Source: Zoogloea sp. (lineage in GTDB: Bacteria > Pseudomonadota > Gammaproteobacteria > Burkholderiales > Rhodocyclaceae). From it: a DNA stretch of 64,000 nucleotides. The stretch covers positions 440,545 to 504,544 of the forward strand of contig NZ_JAKLLN010000001.1 in NCBI RefSeq assembly GCF_023150065.1. Reading direction: 5' to 3'. This document shows positions 34,610 through 46,563 of the stretch, one piece after another; position 1 is the stretch's first letter; every line of letters begins with the position of its first letter. The position numbers and the translations under genes were made by a program. Below the pieces are notes generated by a model. The model was not told where the DNA came from and searched no databases. It was given only the letters and a program-made list of their open reading frames with translations.

Positions 34610-36370
34610 TCAGGCGGGAAAGCTGCGGGCGAGTTCTGCGGCGGGGACGGGGCGGCTGAACAGGAAGCCCTGGATGTGGTGGCAGCCCAGCTCCTGCAGC
34701 AGGGCGAGCTGGGCGACGTTCTCGACGCCTTCGCCGACCACGTCGAGGCCGAGGCTGCGGGCCAGGGAGGTGATGGCCCGGACGATGGTGGCCGCTTCCC
34801 GGCTGCGCTCCATTTCATGGACGAAGCTGCGGTCGATCTTGAGGGTGCGCACCGGAAAGCGCATCAGGTAGGCGAGGGACGAATAGCCGGTGCCGAAGTC
34901 GTCCACCGCCACGCGGATGCCCCGGGCGCGCAGGGTTTCGAGCACCGCGGCGGAGGCCTCCGGGTTGTCCATGAGGGCGCTCTCGGTGAGCTCGAGTTCG
35001 AGCAGGCGGGGGTCGAAGTCGGTTTCGTCGAGGGCGGCGGTGACATCCTGGAGCAGGCCCACGTCGCGGAACTGGCGGCTCGACAGGTTGAAGGCGAGGC
35101 GCAGGCCGGGCTGGCCGGCGCGCTGCAGGCGGCGTGTCTGGCGCAGGGCTTCGCGCAGGGCCCAGCGGGACACCGGGACGATCAGGCCGTTCTCTTCGAG
35201 CAGGGGGATGAAGTGGTCCGGCGGCACCGTGCCGTGGATGGGGGAGTGCCAGCGCAGCAGGGCTTCGATGGCGACGGGGCGCTGGGTGTGGGTGTCGATG
35301 ATGGGTTGGTAGGCGACGGCGAACTCCCCGTTTTCGAGGGCGCCGCGGATGGCGACTTCGAGGGTCAGGGTGCGCATGGCACTGGCGTCCATGGCGGCTT
35401 CGAAGAAACGGAAGCTGTTGCGGCCGGCCTCCTTGGCCCGGTACATGGCCAGGTCGGCGCGCATCAGGAGTTCGTCCGGGGTGAGGCCGTCCACGGGGTA
35501 GAGGGCCAGGCCGATGCTGACGCTGACGAAGAGGCCCTGGGGCGGCGCGACCAGGAAGCGTGGGGCGAAGGCCTCGAGGACCTTGCGGGCCACCTGCTCG
35601 ACCATGTCGGGGTGGTCCACGTCTTCCTGGATCAGGATGAACTCGTCGCCCCCCAGGCGGGCCACGGTGTCGGTGGCGCGCAGGCACTGGCGCAGGCGGC
35701 TGGCGGCTTCGATGAGCACCCGGTCGCCGATGTTGTGGCCGAGGGTGTCGTTGATGAGCTTGAAGCGGTCCAGGTCCACAAACTGCACGGCCACCGCCTT
35801 GCTCTGGCGGTGGGCACGCTGGATGGCCTGGGTGAGGCGGTCGTGGAGCAGGCTGCGGTTGGGCAGGCCGGTGAGGGCGTCGTAGTTGGCCAGGTATTCG
35901 AGGCGGCGCTCGGCGGCGATGCGGGCGGTGACGTCCTTGCCGGTGGCGACGAAGTGGCTGATCGTTGCGTCGGAGCCGCGGATGGGGCTGATGGTCTTTT
36001 CTTCGTAGTACAGCTCGCCGCTGCTGCGCCGGTTGGTGAACACGCTGCGGAAGGACTCCCCCCGCCCGATGGTGTGCCACAGCTCGCTGTAGAAGGCCGG
36101 CGGGTGCATGCCGGAGGCGAGCACGGACGGGCTGCGGCCGACGATCTCGCCGGCGCGGTAGCCGGTGATGCGCTCGAAGCCCGGGTTGACGTATTCGATG
36201 ATGCCGTCGGCGCGGGTGATCATGATGGCGTCGTCGGTCTGCTCGACGGCCCGGACCAGGATCTGGATGACGGGGTTGGCGTCGCGGTTGAGGTAGGTGG
36301 CCTCGGCAACGCTGATGGTCTCGCCGGGGGAAGGCTCGGTTTCCGGCCGGAGGTGGGAACTGGCAGTCAT
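34610..36370 (-). CDS. PAS-GGDEF-EAL cyclic-di-GMP turnover protein
   Basis: 586 residues. A PAS domain (about 30-160) precedes a GGDEF domain with an intact GGDEF box and an intact RxxD inhibitory site (RATD five residues before it), then an EAL domain that keeps EALLRW, the NLS metal-site asparagine, VAVDDFGTGYSS, LKIDRSF and EGVEN. Both halves look catalytically competent, so it may make and break c-di-GMP depending on the PAS signal. The start is the ATG at 36370; the ANTAR regulator gene, 145 bases upstream, reads the same way. Confidence 0.9.
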   Translation of the reverse strand: MTASSHLRPETEPSPGETISVAEATYLNRDANPVIQILVRAVEQTDDAIMITRADGIIEYVNPGFERITGYRAGEIVGRSPSVLASGMHPPAFYSELWHTIGRGESFRSVFTNRRSSGELYYEEKTISPIRGSDATISHFVATGKDVTARIAAERRLEYLANYDALTGLPNRSLLHDRLTQAIQRAHRQSKAVAVQFVDLDRFKLINDTLGHNIGDRVLIEAASRLRQCLRATDTVARLGGDEFILIQEDVDHPDMVEQVARKVLEAFAPRFLVAPPQGLFVSVSIGLALYPVDGLTPDELLMRADLAMYRAKEAGRNSFRFFEAAMDASAMRTLTLEVAIRGALENGEFAVAYQPIIDTHTQRPVAIEALLRWHSPIHGTVPPDHFIPLLEENGLIVPVSRWALREALRQTRRLQRAGQPGLRLAFNLSSRQFRDVGLLQDVTAALDETDFDPRLLELELTESALMDNPEASAAVLETLRARGIRVAVDDFGTGYSSLAYLMRFPVRTLKIDRSFVHEMERSREAATIVRAITSLARSLGLDVVGEGVENVAQLALLQELGCHHIQGFLFSRPVPAAELARSFPA

Positions 36371-36515
36371 GGTGCCCCGCGTGGAATGTCGGACCGCCCG
36401 GGGCGATGGGCGCGGTGGGCGGTCGGCTGCAGTCAGTCTGGGGCGGGGGCGGGGCCCGTTGTACAGTCGCCGCGGCACGCGGCGGTGAAACATGCCTGGT
36501 TTACGGTGGCGATGC

Positions 36516-37118
36516 CTATGTCTTTAGCGCGACGCCCCGACTGGCGATCAGCTCGCGGGCCACTTCGCCGAGCTTGCGTCGGCTGGAGCGGGCCTGGCCA
36601 CGCAGGAATTCGAAGGCCGCGGTCTGCTCCAGGTCGAGCAGGGCCATGACCATGCCGGTGGCGACGCTGATGTCGCGCTCCTGGTTCAGGGCGTTCTGGA
36701 GCTGGTCACGGGTGTCGCGCAGGGCTTCGATGTCGGACCCCCGCGCCAGTGCGGTGGCGATCATCGGCGGCACCTGCTGGGTGTCCACCGGCTTGATGGC
36801 GTAGGCCAGTGCGCCTTCGACGATGGCACGCTCGACGCAGGATTCGCGCTGGCAGCTGGTGAGCATGATGAAGGGTAGCCGGAACTGTTCGCGCAGCAGC
36901 GGAGCGAGCTCCAGCCGCGCGGAGCAGGGCAGCTTTTCGTCGAGGATGGCGAGCTGGAAGCTGAGCCGGTCGAGCAGGGCGAGGGCTTCTTCGGCGCGGC
37001 TGGCGGTGATGACCTCGTAGCCGGCGGCTTCGAGGCTGAGACCGAGGGAGGCGGCGAACTGCTGATCGTCCTCGATCAGAAGGATGCGGGCGCGATGGGC
37101 GGTGGTGTCAGGGCTCAT
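36516..37118 (-). CDS. Response regulator with ANTAR output domain
   Basis: 200 residues. The receiver (1-125) begins ARILLIEDDQQF and has the phosphoacceptor Asp in LAILDEKLP and the Lys in YAIKPVD. The C-terminal part, LNQERDISVATGMVMALLDLEQTAAFEFLRGQARSSRRKLGEVARELI, is a three-helix ANTAR RNA-binding domain, as in AmiR/NasT. Such proteins cause antitermination at dimeric hairpins upstream of target genes. No cognate kinase is adjacent and no clear dual hairpin is recognised nearby. The target is not known. Confidence 0.86.
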   Translation of the reverse strand: MSPDTTAHRARILLIEDDQQFAASLGLSLEAAGYEVITASRAEEALALLDRLSFQLAILDEKLPCSARLELAPLLREQFRLPFIMLTSCQRESCVERAIVEGALAYAIKPVDTQQVPPMIATALARGSDIEALRDTRDQLQNALNQERDISVATGMVMALLDLEQTAAFEFLRGQARSSRRKLGEVARELIASRGVALKT

Positions 37119-37578
37119 GGCGGGGCTCTTGGAATGGCCGGGCCGGATGGGCTGCGGGGGCGTGCAGCGCCTGTCGGGTTCGGGGCGTCCGGCCGGATGA
37201 GCGGCTCGGTGGGGGGCAGGCAGACGTGGGGCTGAGTGCCGGTATGCCTGAGTCCGCGGCCCGCTCCTTGAGAGGGCGGCGCTGGGGCCGGATGACCGGG
37301 AGATTCAGGCGGGTACCCGCGCCGGTCGGCGGGGTGATGCTTTGCCCTGCGGGCGGGGAGAGTGCTGCCTGAGGAGGTGCCCCCGAACTACGTGATCCCA
37401 TGTGTTGCCTGCGATGCGGTTTGACATCGTCGGCGCGGGGGCGAGGCGCCAGATGAAATGTTCCGGTATGTGTTTCTATCGGCATTCCCGGGCGGGCGCC
37501 CTGGGCCGGGATATCAATTTACTTAAAGTCATGATACCCCATAGTCCGGGCTCGCGGGCACCTGGGGGGAGATGTCCC
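37119..37578. other. Gene-free region between the ANTAR regulator and uvrA
   Basis: 460 bases without a convincing gene. A short AT-rich patch near 37510-37545 (TATCAATTTACTTAAAGTCA) could be promoter material, but no gene start fits it. No tRNA, CRISPR or strong hairpin was seen. It lies upstream of the minus-strand ANTAR gene and downstream of the minus-strand uvrA. Confidence 0.4.
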
Positions 37579-40446
<2,868 letters not shown>

Positions 40447-40512
40447 GCTGCGTTCGGGGTGGGGGCAACCTGTTAATATACGCCTCTTGCCCCTCCCCAC
40501 GCAGCACGTTTG

Positions 40513-41709
40513 ATGGCTTCTCCCAACAACGACAAGATGAGCCCGGCCGAGCGTCGCGCCGGTATTTCGCTGGCCGCGATCTTTGCCCTGCGCATGCTCG
40601 GCTTGTTCCTCATCCTGCCCGTCTTCGCGGTGCACGCCCATGGCATGCCCGGCGGCGACAACGTGGCGATGGTCGGCATGGCCATCGGTGCCTACGGGCT
40701 CACCCAGGCTTTCCTGCAGATCCCCTTCGGTGCCGCCTCCGACCGCTTCGGGCGCAAGCCGGTGATCGTCTTCGGGCTGCTGCTGTTCATTATCGGCAGC
40801 GCCGTTGCAGCCCTTGCCCAGGACGTCCAAACGGTCATCATCGGCCGGGTGCTGCAGGGCGCCGGGGCCATCTCGGCGGCGGTCACGGCCCTGGCGGCCG
40901 ACCTCACCCGCGACCAGCACCGCACCAAGGTGATGGCCATGATCGGCTCGTCCATCGGCCTGGTATTTGCGCTGTCGATGGTGGCCGCACCCCTGCTGTA
41001 CGCCCTGATCGGCATGGACGGCCTGTTCTGGCTGACCGCCGCGCTGGCTGTCGGGGCCGTATTCACCGTGCTCTTCATCGTGCCTGCCGCGCCGCCGGTG
41101 CCCCGGGCCACCGGGCGCTTCGCCGAGGTGCTTGCCGATGGCCAGCTGATGCGCCTCAACTTCGGTGTGTTCGCCCTGCATCTCATGCAGACCGCCATGT
41201 GGGTGCTGGTGCCGGCCGGCCTGGTGGCCGCCGGCCTGCCGATGGCCGAGCACTGGAAGGTCTATCTGCCCGCCGTACTGCTGTCCTTTGTGGTGATGGT
41301 GCCGGCTATCATCATGGCCGAGAAGAAGGGGGCCATGAAGAAGGTCTTCAATTCGGCCATCGCCCTGCTGCTTGTGGTTCAGGCCGGGCTGTACCTGTCG
41401 GGTGGCACCGGCTTGTGGCCACTGGCCATCCTGCTGACCCTGTTCTTCATCGCCTTCAACGTGCTTGAGGCCACCCAGCCCTCGTGGATCTCGCGGATCG
41501 CGCCGCCCCACGCCAAGGGCACGGCCCTGGGCATCTACAACACATTGCAGTCCATCGGGCTGTTTCTGGGCGGAGCCCTGGGCGGCTGGCTGGCCCAGCA
41601 TGTGGGCGCCGGCGCGGTGTCCCTGCTGGGCGTCGGTCTGGCCCTGGCGTGGCTGATCCTCGCCTCGGGCATGGTGCCGCCGCCCATGCGGCGTCCGGCT
41701 GCCGCCTGA
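40513..41709 (+). CDS. MFS transporter (YajR-like)
   Basis: 398 residues, 12 hydrophobic segments. The motif-A loop [13 protein letters not shown] and the N-terminal [26 protein letters not shown] are typical of the YajR group. The C-terminal YAM domain of E. coli YajR is missing. It is divergent from uvrA and 31 bases upstream of ssb. Beta- and gammaproteobacteria often keep this uvrA-MFS-ssb order. The substrate is unknown. An in-frame TTG one codon upstream is less likely than the ATG. Confidence 0.87.
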   Translation: MASPNNDKMSPAERRAGISLAAIFALRMLGLFLILPVFAVHAHGMPGGDNVAMVGMAIGAYGLTQAFLQIPFGAASDRFGRKPVIVFGLLLFIIGSAVAALAQDVQTVIIGRVLQGAGAISAAVTALAADLTRDQHRTKVMAMIGSSIGLVFALSMVAAPLLYALIGMDGLFWLTAALAVGAVFTVLFIVPAAPPVPRATGRFAEVLADGQLMRLNFGVFALHLMQTAMWVLVPAGLVAAGLPMAEHWKVYLPAVLLSFVVMVPAIIMAEKKGAMKKVFNSAIALLLVVQAGLYLSGGTGLWPLAILLTLFFIAFNVLEATQPSWISRIAPPHAKGTALGIYNTLQSIGLFLGGALGGWLAQHVGAGAVSLLGVGLALAWLILASGMVPPPMRRPAAA

Positions 41710-41740
41710 ACCGCCCCCACGAATTTTTCAGGAGAGACAT

Positions 41741-42295
41741 ATGGCTTCGGTCAACAAGGTGATTCTTATCGGCAACCTGGGCAAGGACCCGGAAACCCGC
41801 TACGCCCCCAGTGGTGACGCGATCTGCAACATCACCCTGGCCACTACCGACACCTGGCGCGACAAGGCCAGCGGCGAGAAGCGCGAGGCCACCGAGTGGC
41901 ACCGGGTGGCGTTCTTCGGCAAGCTCGCCGAGATCGCCGGGCAATACCTCCGCAAGGGCAGTGCAGTGTATGTGGAAGGCTCCCTGCGCACCCGCAAGTG
42001 GCAGGACAAGGACGGTCAGGACCGCTACACCACCGAGATCCGCGCCGACGAGATGAAGATGCTCGGCAGCCGTCAGGGCATGGGCGGCTCCGATGCGCCG
42101 TCCCGTAACGAAGGTGGCTTCGGTGGCGGCGCTTCCGGTGGCTCCCGGGACAGCGGCGGGCGTGATGGCGGTGGCTACGGTGGCGGCCGTGATTCCGGCT
42201 ACGGTGGTGGAGCCCCGGCGCCGGCCAGCGCTCCGGCCCCCAAAAAGCCGGCCTCTGGTGGTTTTGGTGATTTTGACGATGATATCCCTTTTTGA
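41741..42295 (+). CDS. ssb: Single-stranded DNA-binding protein
   Basis: 184 residues. The OB fold (1-110) starts [18 protein letters not shown] with the conserved [21 protein letters not shown], followed by a Gly/Arg/Ser-rich linker and the acidic tip DFDDDIPF that docks SSB-interacting proteins. It protects single-stranded DNA in replication and repair. AGGAGAGA precedes the ATG. It follows the MFS gene by 31 bases and may also have its own promoter. Confidence 0.95.
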   Translation: MASVNKVILIGNLGKDPETRYAPSGDAICNITLATTDTWRDKASGEKREATEWHRVAFFGKLAEIAGQYLRKGSAVYVEGSLRTRKWQDKDGQDRYTTEIRADEMKMLGSRQGMGGSDAPSRNEGGFGGGASGGSRDSGGRDGGGYGGGRDSGYGGGAPAPASAPAPKKPASGGFGDFDDDIPF

Positions 42296-42403
42296 TGTAT
42301 TGTCAGGTTTCGTCGGGCATCGTCGGGGGCAAGTCTGCTCCCCGATATCCCTGGCTTAACTGGTAACATCGTCAAATACCGACGTTCTTTATGCCCTATC
42401 GAA

Positions 42404-43027
42404 ATGGCCGCCACGCCCGAATCTCCTGAAAAGGAATATTGCAGTACCTCAGAAGCCGCCCAGCGCCTGGGCCTTTCCTTGGGGACCGTCCAGCAAATGG
42501 TCGAGAACGGCCAGTTGGAAGGCTGGAAAACTGCCGGGGGTCACAGGCGGATCCGCGTCAGCTCCATCGAGGAGTTCCGGGCCCGTTCCATGTCGGGCAG
42601 CGGGCAGAACACGGTGCGCCCTGCGGCTGGTGCCCTGCAGGTGCTGGTGGCCGAGGATGACCGCATCCTCCAGAAGCTCTATGAGCACACCTTCACCAGC
42701 TGGACCCTGCCCCTGCAGGTGCGGATGGTGTCCAGCGGCATTGACGGTCTTCTCGAGATCGGCCGTTTTCCCCCGGATCTGCTGATTACCGACCTGCGCA
42801 TGCCTGGTATCGACGGTTTCGAGGTCATCCGCCGTCTGCGGGCCGACCCGCAGCTGCAGGATCTGGACATCGTGGTGGTGAGCGGGCTGACTGAAGACGA
42901 GATTGTCGAGAACGGCGGCTTGCCGAACGATGTGATCTTCTACAGCAAGCCGGTGCCGTTCCGCGAACTCAAGGGTTACGTCCAGGCCAAGATCATGGCC
43001 ATGCAGCGTCGCGGCCGGGCTGTCTGA
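42404..43027 (+). CDS. Excisionase-type HTH fused to a receiver domain
   Basis: 207 residues. Residues 12-61 form a MerR/excisionase-like winged helix (CSTSEAAQRLGLSLGTVQQMVENGQLEGWKTAGGHRRI), and residues 78-200 a CheY-type receiver with Asp130 in LLITDLRMPGIDG and Lys182 in YSKPV. The DNA-binding domain precedes the receiver, the reverse of usual response regulators. No kinase gene is beside it. It follows ssb by 108 bases that contain TAACTGGTAACATC and could hold a promoter. Function as a phosphorylation-controlled transcription factor is inferred. Confidence 0.82.
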   Translation: MAATPESPEKEYCSTSEAAQRLGLSLGTVQQMVENGQLEGWKTAGGHRRIRVSSIEEFRARSMSGSGQNTVRPAAGALQVLVAEDDRILQKLYEHTFTSWTLPLQVRMVSSGIDGLLEIGRFPPDLLITDLRMPGIDGFEVIRRLRADPQLQDLDIVVVSGLTEDEIVENGGLPNDVIFYSKPVPFRELKGYVQAKIMAMQRRGRAV

Positions 43028-43063
43028 GCCTGCCTCGGCAGGCCGCTGATCCGGCTCTCCGCC
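43028..43063 (+). terminator. Tandem hairpins after the HTH-receiver gene
   Basis: GCCTGCC-TC-GGCAGGC begins at the base after the stop codon, and CCGGC-TCTCC-GCCGG follows at about 43050-43063. Neither has a U-run. They probably end or stabilise the transcript of the HTH-receiver gene. Confidence 0.4.
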
Positions 43064-43454
43064 GGACTTCCGTTCCCGTCTTCCCCCTCTCCTCCCTGTT
43101 CCCGGAGCGATTCCTCACGCCTGTCGCCTTGTCGGAGGGGCGTTCGCGAAGGGGCGCGTTTCTGCTCTCCTCACACCTTTTTCCTCCTATGCCGCGCTTC
43201 ACCGATCTGGATTCCACGGATTTACATAAATTTTCGTGAATTCCCTGGGCATTTTTTCGCAGGTTTGCAGTGGGGATATGAGCTAAATTCAGTAAAAATA
43301 TCGATTCAGCAATATGTCATGCGGAATCTGAATTTGTTATAGAATTTATCAATAACTGTCAATTTGTGTATTTTGCAGCAGCTGCCTATGTGCGTTGCCG
43401 GCAAAGTGCGCCCGCCACTGCGTCTGCGTTGTAGTACGCCCGAGGGCCAGAGTC
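43064..43454. other. AT-rich leader upstream of the unknown gene
   Basis: 391 bases without a gene. From about 43205 to 43375 the DNA is strikingly AT-rich compared with all neighbours. It holds ATTCAG at 43287-43292 and 43304-43309 and the inverted CTGAAT at 43328-43333. Runs such as TTGTTATAGAATTTATCAAT offer -10-like hexamers. It looks like the control region of the gene starting near 43455, possibly of foreign origin or bound by a nucleoid protein. Confidence 0.4.
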
Positions 43455-44027
43455 ATGTTGTGTAAGCTCGAGCAGGAATCCCTTTCGAGGGTGGGACGGC
43501 AATTTGGTCAGCCCCTTGGAGATGATTACGTGGGAGATCCCGTTTCTGAAGCCGCCATCACGGGAGCGGCCCTGGTTCGGCATCTGGATGATGTCCGTTT
43601 TGCCACCCTGAGGGCCTTGCGCCAGTTGCTGCGCGCCCTGGATGCGGAGCGGATTGCCATCGGCCAGCTCAGTCCGGACGGGGAGCACATCCACGAGGAG
43701 CTGGTCTGGGTCAGTGGGTTTGGCCGGTGCGGGGAGTCGGAGCGGGTTGTGCCCTGCGCCTCGTTCAGTGATGAGCTGCGCATCTGGCTGGCCTCCCGGG
43801 AGGATGCGGTGAGCATCGGTATCGATGCCCGCTCACCGGCCTGGCACGATCTACCCTGTGACCAGCTGCTGTTGGTGCGCAGCAGGGTCGCGGAGAGGGG
43901 GCAGCCCTCCCAGGTCCTGGTGGCCCAATTGCGTGGCGGGGTTCGCCTGCCGGAGTCGGCGAGTCATGCCATCTCCATCCTGGTCAAGGAGTACGCCGCC
44001 CGGCGGGCTTCCGCGCCGGAAAAATAA
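43455..44027 (+). CDS. Unrecognised protein, possibly GAF-like
   Basis: 190 residues from the ATG at 43455; an in-frame TTG at 43395 would add 20 residues rich in Cys and Arg that do not look like a natural N-terminus. I do not recognise the family. The middle (RFATLRALRQLLRALDAERIAIGQLSPDGEHIHEELVWVSGFG) reads as helix-strand-strand and could be a short GAF-like sensor. There is no membrane segment or catalytic motif. It has a long AT-rich leader and stands alone, converging on the hydrogenase endopeptidase gene with a 14-base gap. Confidence 0.6.
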   Translation: MLCKLEQESLSRVGRQFGQPLGDDYVGDPVSEAAITGAALVRHLDDVRFATLRALRQLLRALDAERIAIGQLSPDGEHIHEELVWVSGFGRCGESERVVPCASFSDELRIWLASREDAVSIGIDARSPAWHDLPCDQLLLVRSRVAERGQPSQVLVAQLRGGVRLPESASHAISILVKEYAARRASAPEK

Positions 44028-44041
44028 GTCGCAGGCTGCGC

Positions 44042-44533
44042 TCAGGGCGGCGTCCGGTGCACACCGGCGTGGGTTTGCCACTGACGCCAGCGTGTTGCCT
44101 CAGGCGTGGCCAGACAGGCCGCCACCTGCCGGCGGGCAGCGGTGAGATGCCCCTGCGCTTCCTCGCTGAGCGCCTCACCCAGTTCGAAACGCTCACCGCG
44201 GATGCACAGCACGAAGGCCGGCGGCGTGGTCTGCCGGAGCTTTGCGCAGACTTGCAATACTGCTGCGGGGCTCAGGGCGTGGCTGGAGATCGACGTGTCG
44301 GCGGCGGGGGCCGTTTCGTAGAAGGCAAAGGGGGCGGGCGTGCCGGTGCCGGCGTCGATGAACAGGGCCAGCTCATGGCCGCCCAGATCCAGGGCGTGTT
44401 CGATCTGCAACTGGAAGTCGGTCACCAGTGTGACGCCGGGCCAGTCCTGTCTTTCCAGCTCCGCCATCAGCAGCGGGCCCAGGGCGTCGTCGCCCCGTGA
44501 CGGGTTGCCAAGGGCGAAGATCACCACAGACAC
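44042..44533 (-). CDS. hoxW: Hydrogenase maturation endopeptidase (HoxW-like)
   Basis: 163 residues. The M52 peptidase N-terminus VIFALGNPSRGDDALGPLL contains the metal-binding Asp in GNPSRGDD, and LALFIDAGTGTPAPF plus SSHALSPAAVL give the second Asp and His that bind the nickel of the large subunit. The enzyme clips the C-terminal peptide of HoxH after nickel insertion. It is the last gene of hoxFUYHW, four bases after hoxH, starting with GTG. Confidence 0.88.
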   Translation of the reverse strand: MSVVIFALGNPSRGDDALGPLLMAELERQDWPGVTLVTDFQLQIEHALDLGGHELALFIDAGTGTPAPFAFYETAPAADTSISSHALSPAAVLQVCAKLRQTTPPAFVLCIRGERFELGEALSEEAQGHLTAARRQVAACLATPEATRWRQWQTHAGVHRTPP

Positions 44534-44537
44534 GGCT

Positions 44538-46004
44538 TCAGCTTCCCGTCACCGCTCGGTCTGCCAGGCTGCCATCGGCGGCCAGCAACTCCACGGCCAG
44601 GGGCATCTTGCCCAGGGCGTGGGTGGCGCAGGAGAGGCAGGGGTCGAAGGCCCGGATGGCCACTTCGATATGGTTGAGCAGCCCCTCGGTGAGCTGGCGA
44701 CCGTCGAGGTAGCGACGCGCCACCTGGCGCACGGCCTCGTTCATGGCCTGGTTGTTGTGGGTGGTGGACACGATGAGGTTGCAGTAGCTCACCAGGTCGT
44801 CCTCGCCCACCCGGTAGTGGTGGATCAGGGTGCCCCGGGGGGCTTCGATGATGCCCACCCCTTCGCGGCCCCGGGTGCCCTCGCTCATCCGCTGGTCCGA
44901 GAGCAGGTCCGGGTCGTCGAGCAGGCTGCGGATCACCTCGGCGGCGTGGAGCATCTCGATCATGCGCGCCCAGTGGTAGGCCAGGGGGGCGTGCACCGGC
45001 TCGCCCTCGCCGTGGGCGATGAAGGCCTGGCGCTCGATCTCGGCAAGGGGGCTGGGGATGAAATCGCAATTCTGCACCCGGGCCAGGGGCCCCACCTTGT
45101 ACCAGCCCTTTTCAGGCCCGAGATCCTGCATGAAGGGGAACTTCATGTAGCTCCAGGGCTTCACCTCCTCGACGATGTGTTGCTCGTAGTCGGCGCAGGG
45201 GATGGCGTCCCTGACGATGTGGCCGCGGGCGTCGCGCAGGCGCAGGTGGCCGTCATACAGATCCATGGCGCCGTCGGCCCGCACCAGGCTGAACAGGTGG
45301 CTGCGGAACAGGCCGAATTCGTCGTACAGGGCGCGCTCGCTTTCATGCAGGCGGCGGGCCAGGTGCACCGCATTGCGGCTCCAGGCAATCATCTGGTCGG
45401 CGTCCGCCAGCAGTTCGTCGCGTTCGGCGGCCGTCAGTGACTTGTTGACGCCACCCGGCACCGCGCCGGTGCCGTGCACCCGCTTGCCGGCGGTGATGCG
45501 GATCACCTCCTGGCCGAACTTGCGCAGCAGCACCCCCTGCCGTGCCACCTCCGGATGAGTCGCCGCCACGCCGACGATGTTGCGCTGCTGGACAGGCGAC
45601 TCGAAGCCAAAGAGCAGGTCGGGAGACGACAGGTGGAAGAAGTGCAGGGCGTGGGACTGGAGGATCTGCCCGTAGTGCATCAGGCGGCGGATCTTCTCGG
45701 CGGTGGGGGTGATGCGCAGGGCGCCGACCACCGGGTCGAGGGCCTTGGCGGCCGCCAGATGGTGGCTCACCGGGCAGATGCCGCACAGGCGCTGCACCAT
45801 CACCGGCACCTCCCAGTAGGGCCGGCCCTGGATGAATTTCTCGAAGCCGCGGAATTCGACGATGTGCAGCCGTGCTTCCTTGACGTGGCCGGCCTCGTCG
45901 AGCAGCAGGGTGACCTTGCCGTGGCCCTCCACCCGTGACACGGGGTCGATGGCCACCCGGCGTAGGGTTTCGCGGTTGGCTGCGGTTTCCAGTTCGAAGC
46001 TCAT
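44538..46004 (-). CDS. hoxH: NAD-reducing hydrogenase large subunit
   Basis: 488 residues, the length of Ralstonia HoxH. The nickel ligands are in RLCGICPVSHH (Cys74, Cys77) and DPCLSCATHALG (Cys456, Cys459); cleavage after His462 would remove a 26-residue tail. The N-terminus has DPVSRVEGHGKV, the L0 motif. It oxidises H2 with HoxY in the cytoplasm and feeds electrons to the HoxFU diaphorase. It follows hoxY by 10 bases. Its maturation also needs hyp genes, none of which is in this window. Confidence 0.94.
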   Translation of the reverse strand: MSFELETAANRETLRRVAIDPVSRVEGHGKVTLLLDEAGHVKEARLHIVEFRGFEKFIQGRPYWEVPVMVQRLCGICPVSHHLAAAKALDPVVGALRITPTAEKIRRLMHYGQILQSHALHFFHLSSPDLLFGFESPVQQRNIVGVAATHPEVARQGVLLRKFGQEVIRITAGKRVHGTGAVPGGVNKSLTAAERDELLADADQMIAWSRNAVHLARRLHESERALYDEFGLFRSHLFSLVRADGAMDLYDGHLRLRDARGHIVRDAIPCADYEQHIVEEVKPWSYMKFPFMQDLGPEKGWYKVGPLARVQNCDFIPSPLAEIERQAFIAHGEGEPVHAPLAYHWARMIEMLHAAEVIRSLLDDPDLLSDQRMSEGTRGREGVGIIEAPRGTLIHHYRVGEDDLVSYCNLIVSTTHNNQAMNEAVRQVARRYLDGRQLTEGLLNHIEVAIRAFDPCLSCATHALGKMPLAVELLAADGSLADRAVTGS

Positions 46005-46014
46005 GGGGCGAACC

Positions 46015-46563
46015 TCAGTCGTAGTGCAGCAGACCGCCGCTGAGGCGCGGGGTGCGGCCGGCGATCAGGTCGGTGAGGAACTTCCAGATGGCTGGGCCGG
46101 AAGGCGGGCAGCCGGGCAGGAAGTAGTCGACCCGCACCACCTCGTGGATGGGTCGCACCTTGTCCAGGGGCAGGGGCAGTTCCGGGTCGTTGGGGATCTG
46201 GCCGTTGGCGATGCCGGGGCGAAACTGATAGACCTCGCGCAGGCATTCCGACAGAGGCAGGTGGTTGCGCTGGGCCGGCAGGCCGCCGTTGACGGCACAG
46301 GCGCCCAGGGCGATCAGGGTCTTGCAGTTGCGGCGGAAGGCGCGCAGCACGTGCACGTTTTCGGCGTTGCACACGCCACCCTCGATGAGGCCGATGTCGC
46401 AGGGCCCCACCTCCTTGATGTCGGTGAGGGGCGAGCGGTCGAACTCCACCAGCTCCACCAGTTCGAAGAGGTGCTCGTCGATGTCGAGAAAGGACATGTG
46501 GCAGCCGAAGCAGCCTGCCAGGGAGGTGGTGGCGATGCGCAGCTTGCGCGGCGGCGTGCTCAT
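46015..46563 (-). CDS. hoxY: NAD-reducing hydrogenase small subunit
   Basis: 182 residues. Cysteine ligands of the proximal [4Fe-4S] cluster are seen in TSLAGCFGCHMSFLDID, LGACAVNGGLPAQRN and FLPGCPPSG. This short form without medial and distal clusters is typical of the soluble group 3d enzymes. It passes electrons from HoxH to HoxU/HoxF. The start overlaps the hoxU stop by four bases. Confidence 0.93.
   Translation of the reverse strand: MSTPPRKLRIATTSLAGCFGCHMSFLDIDEHLFELVELVEFDRSPLTDIKEVGPCDIGLIEGGVCNAENVHVLRAFRRNCKTLIALGACAVNGGLPAQRNHLPLSECLREVYQFRPGIANGQIPNDPELPLPLDKVRPIHEVVRVDYFLPGCPPSGPAIWKFLTDLIAGRTPRLSGGLLHYD

Noticed and set aside
40447-40512. CTGTTAATATACGCCT in the uvrA promoter as a LexA box.
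   Set aside because: Only the first half fits CTGT-N8-ACAG, so SOS control is not supported.
40447-41601. The uvrA reading frame continues upstream for over 1 kb through the MFS gene.
   Set aside because: The UvrA family N-terminus begins exactly at 40446 and the extension is Gly/His-rich antisense of the MFS gene.
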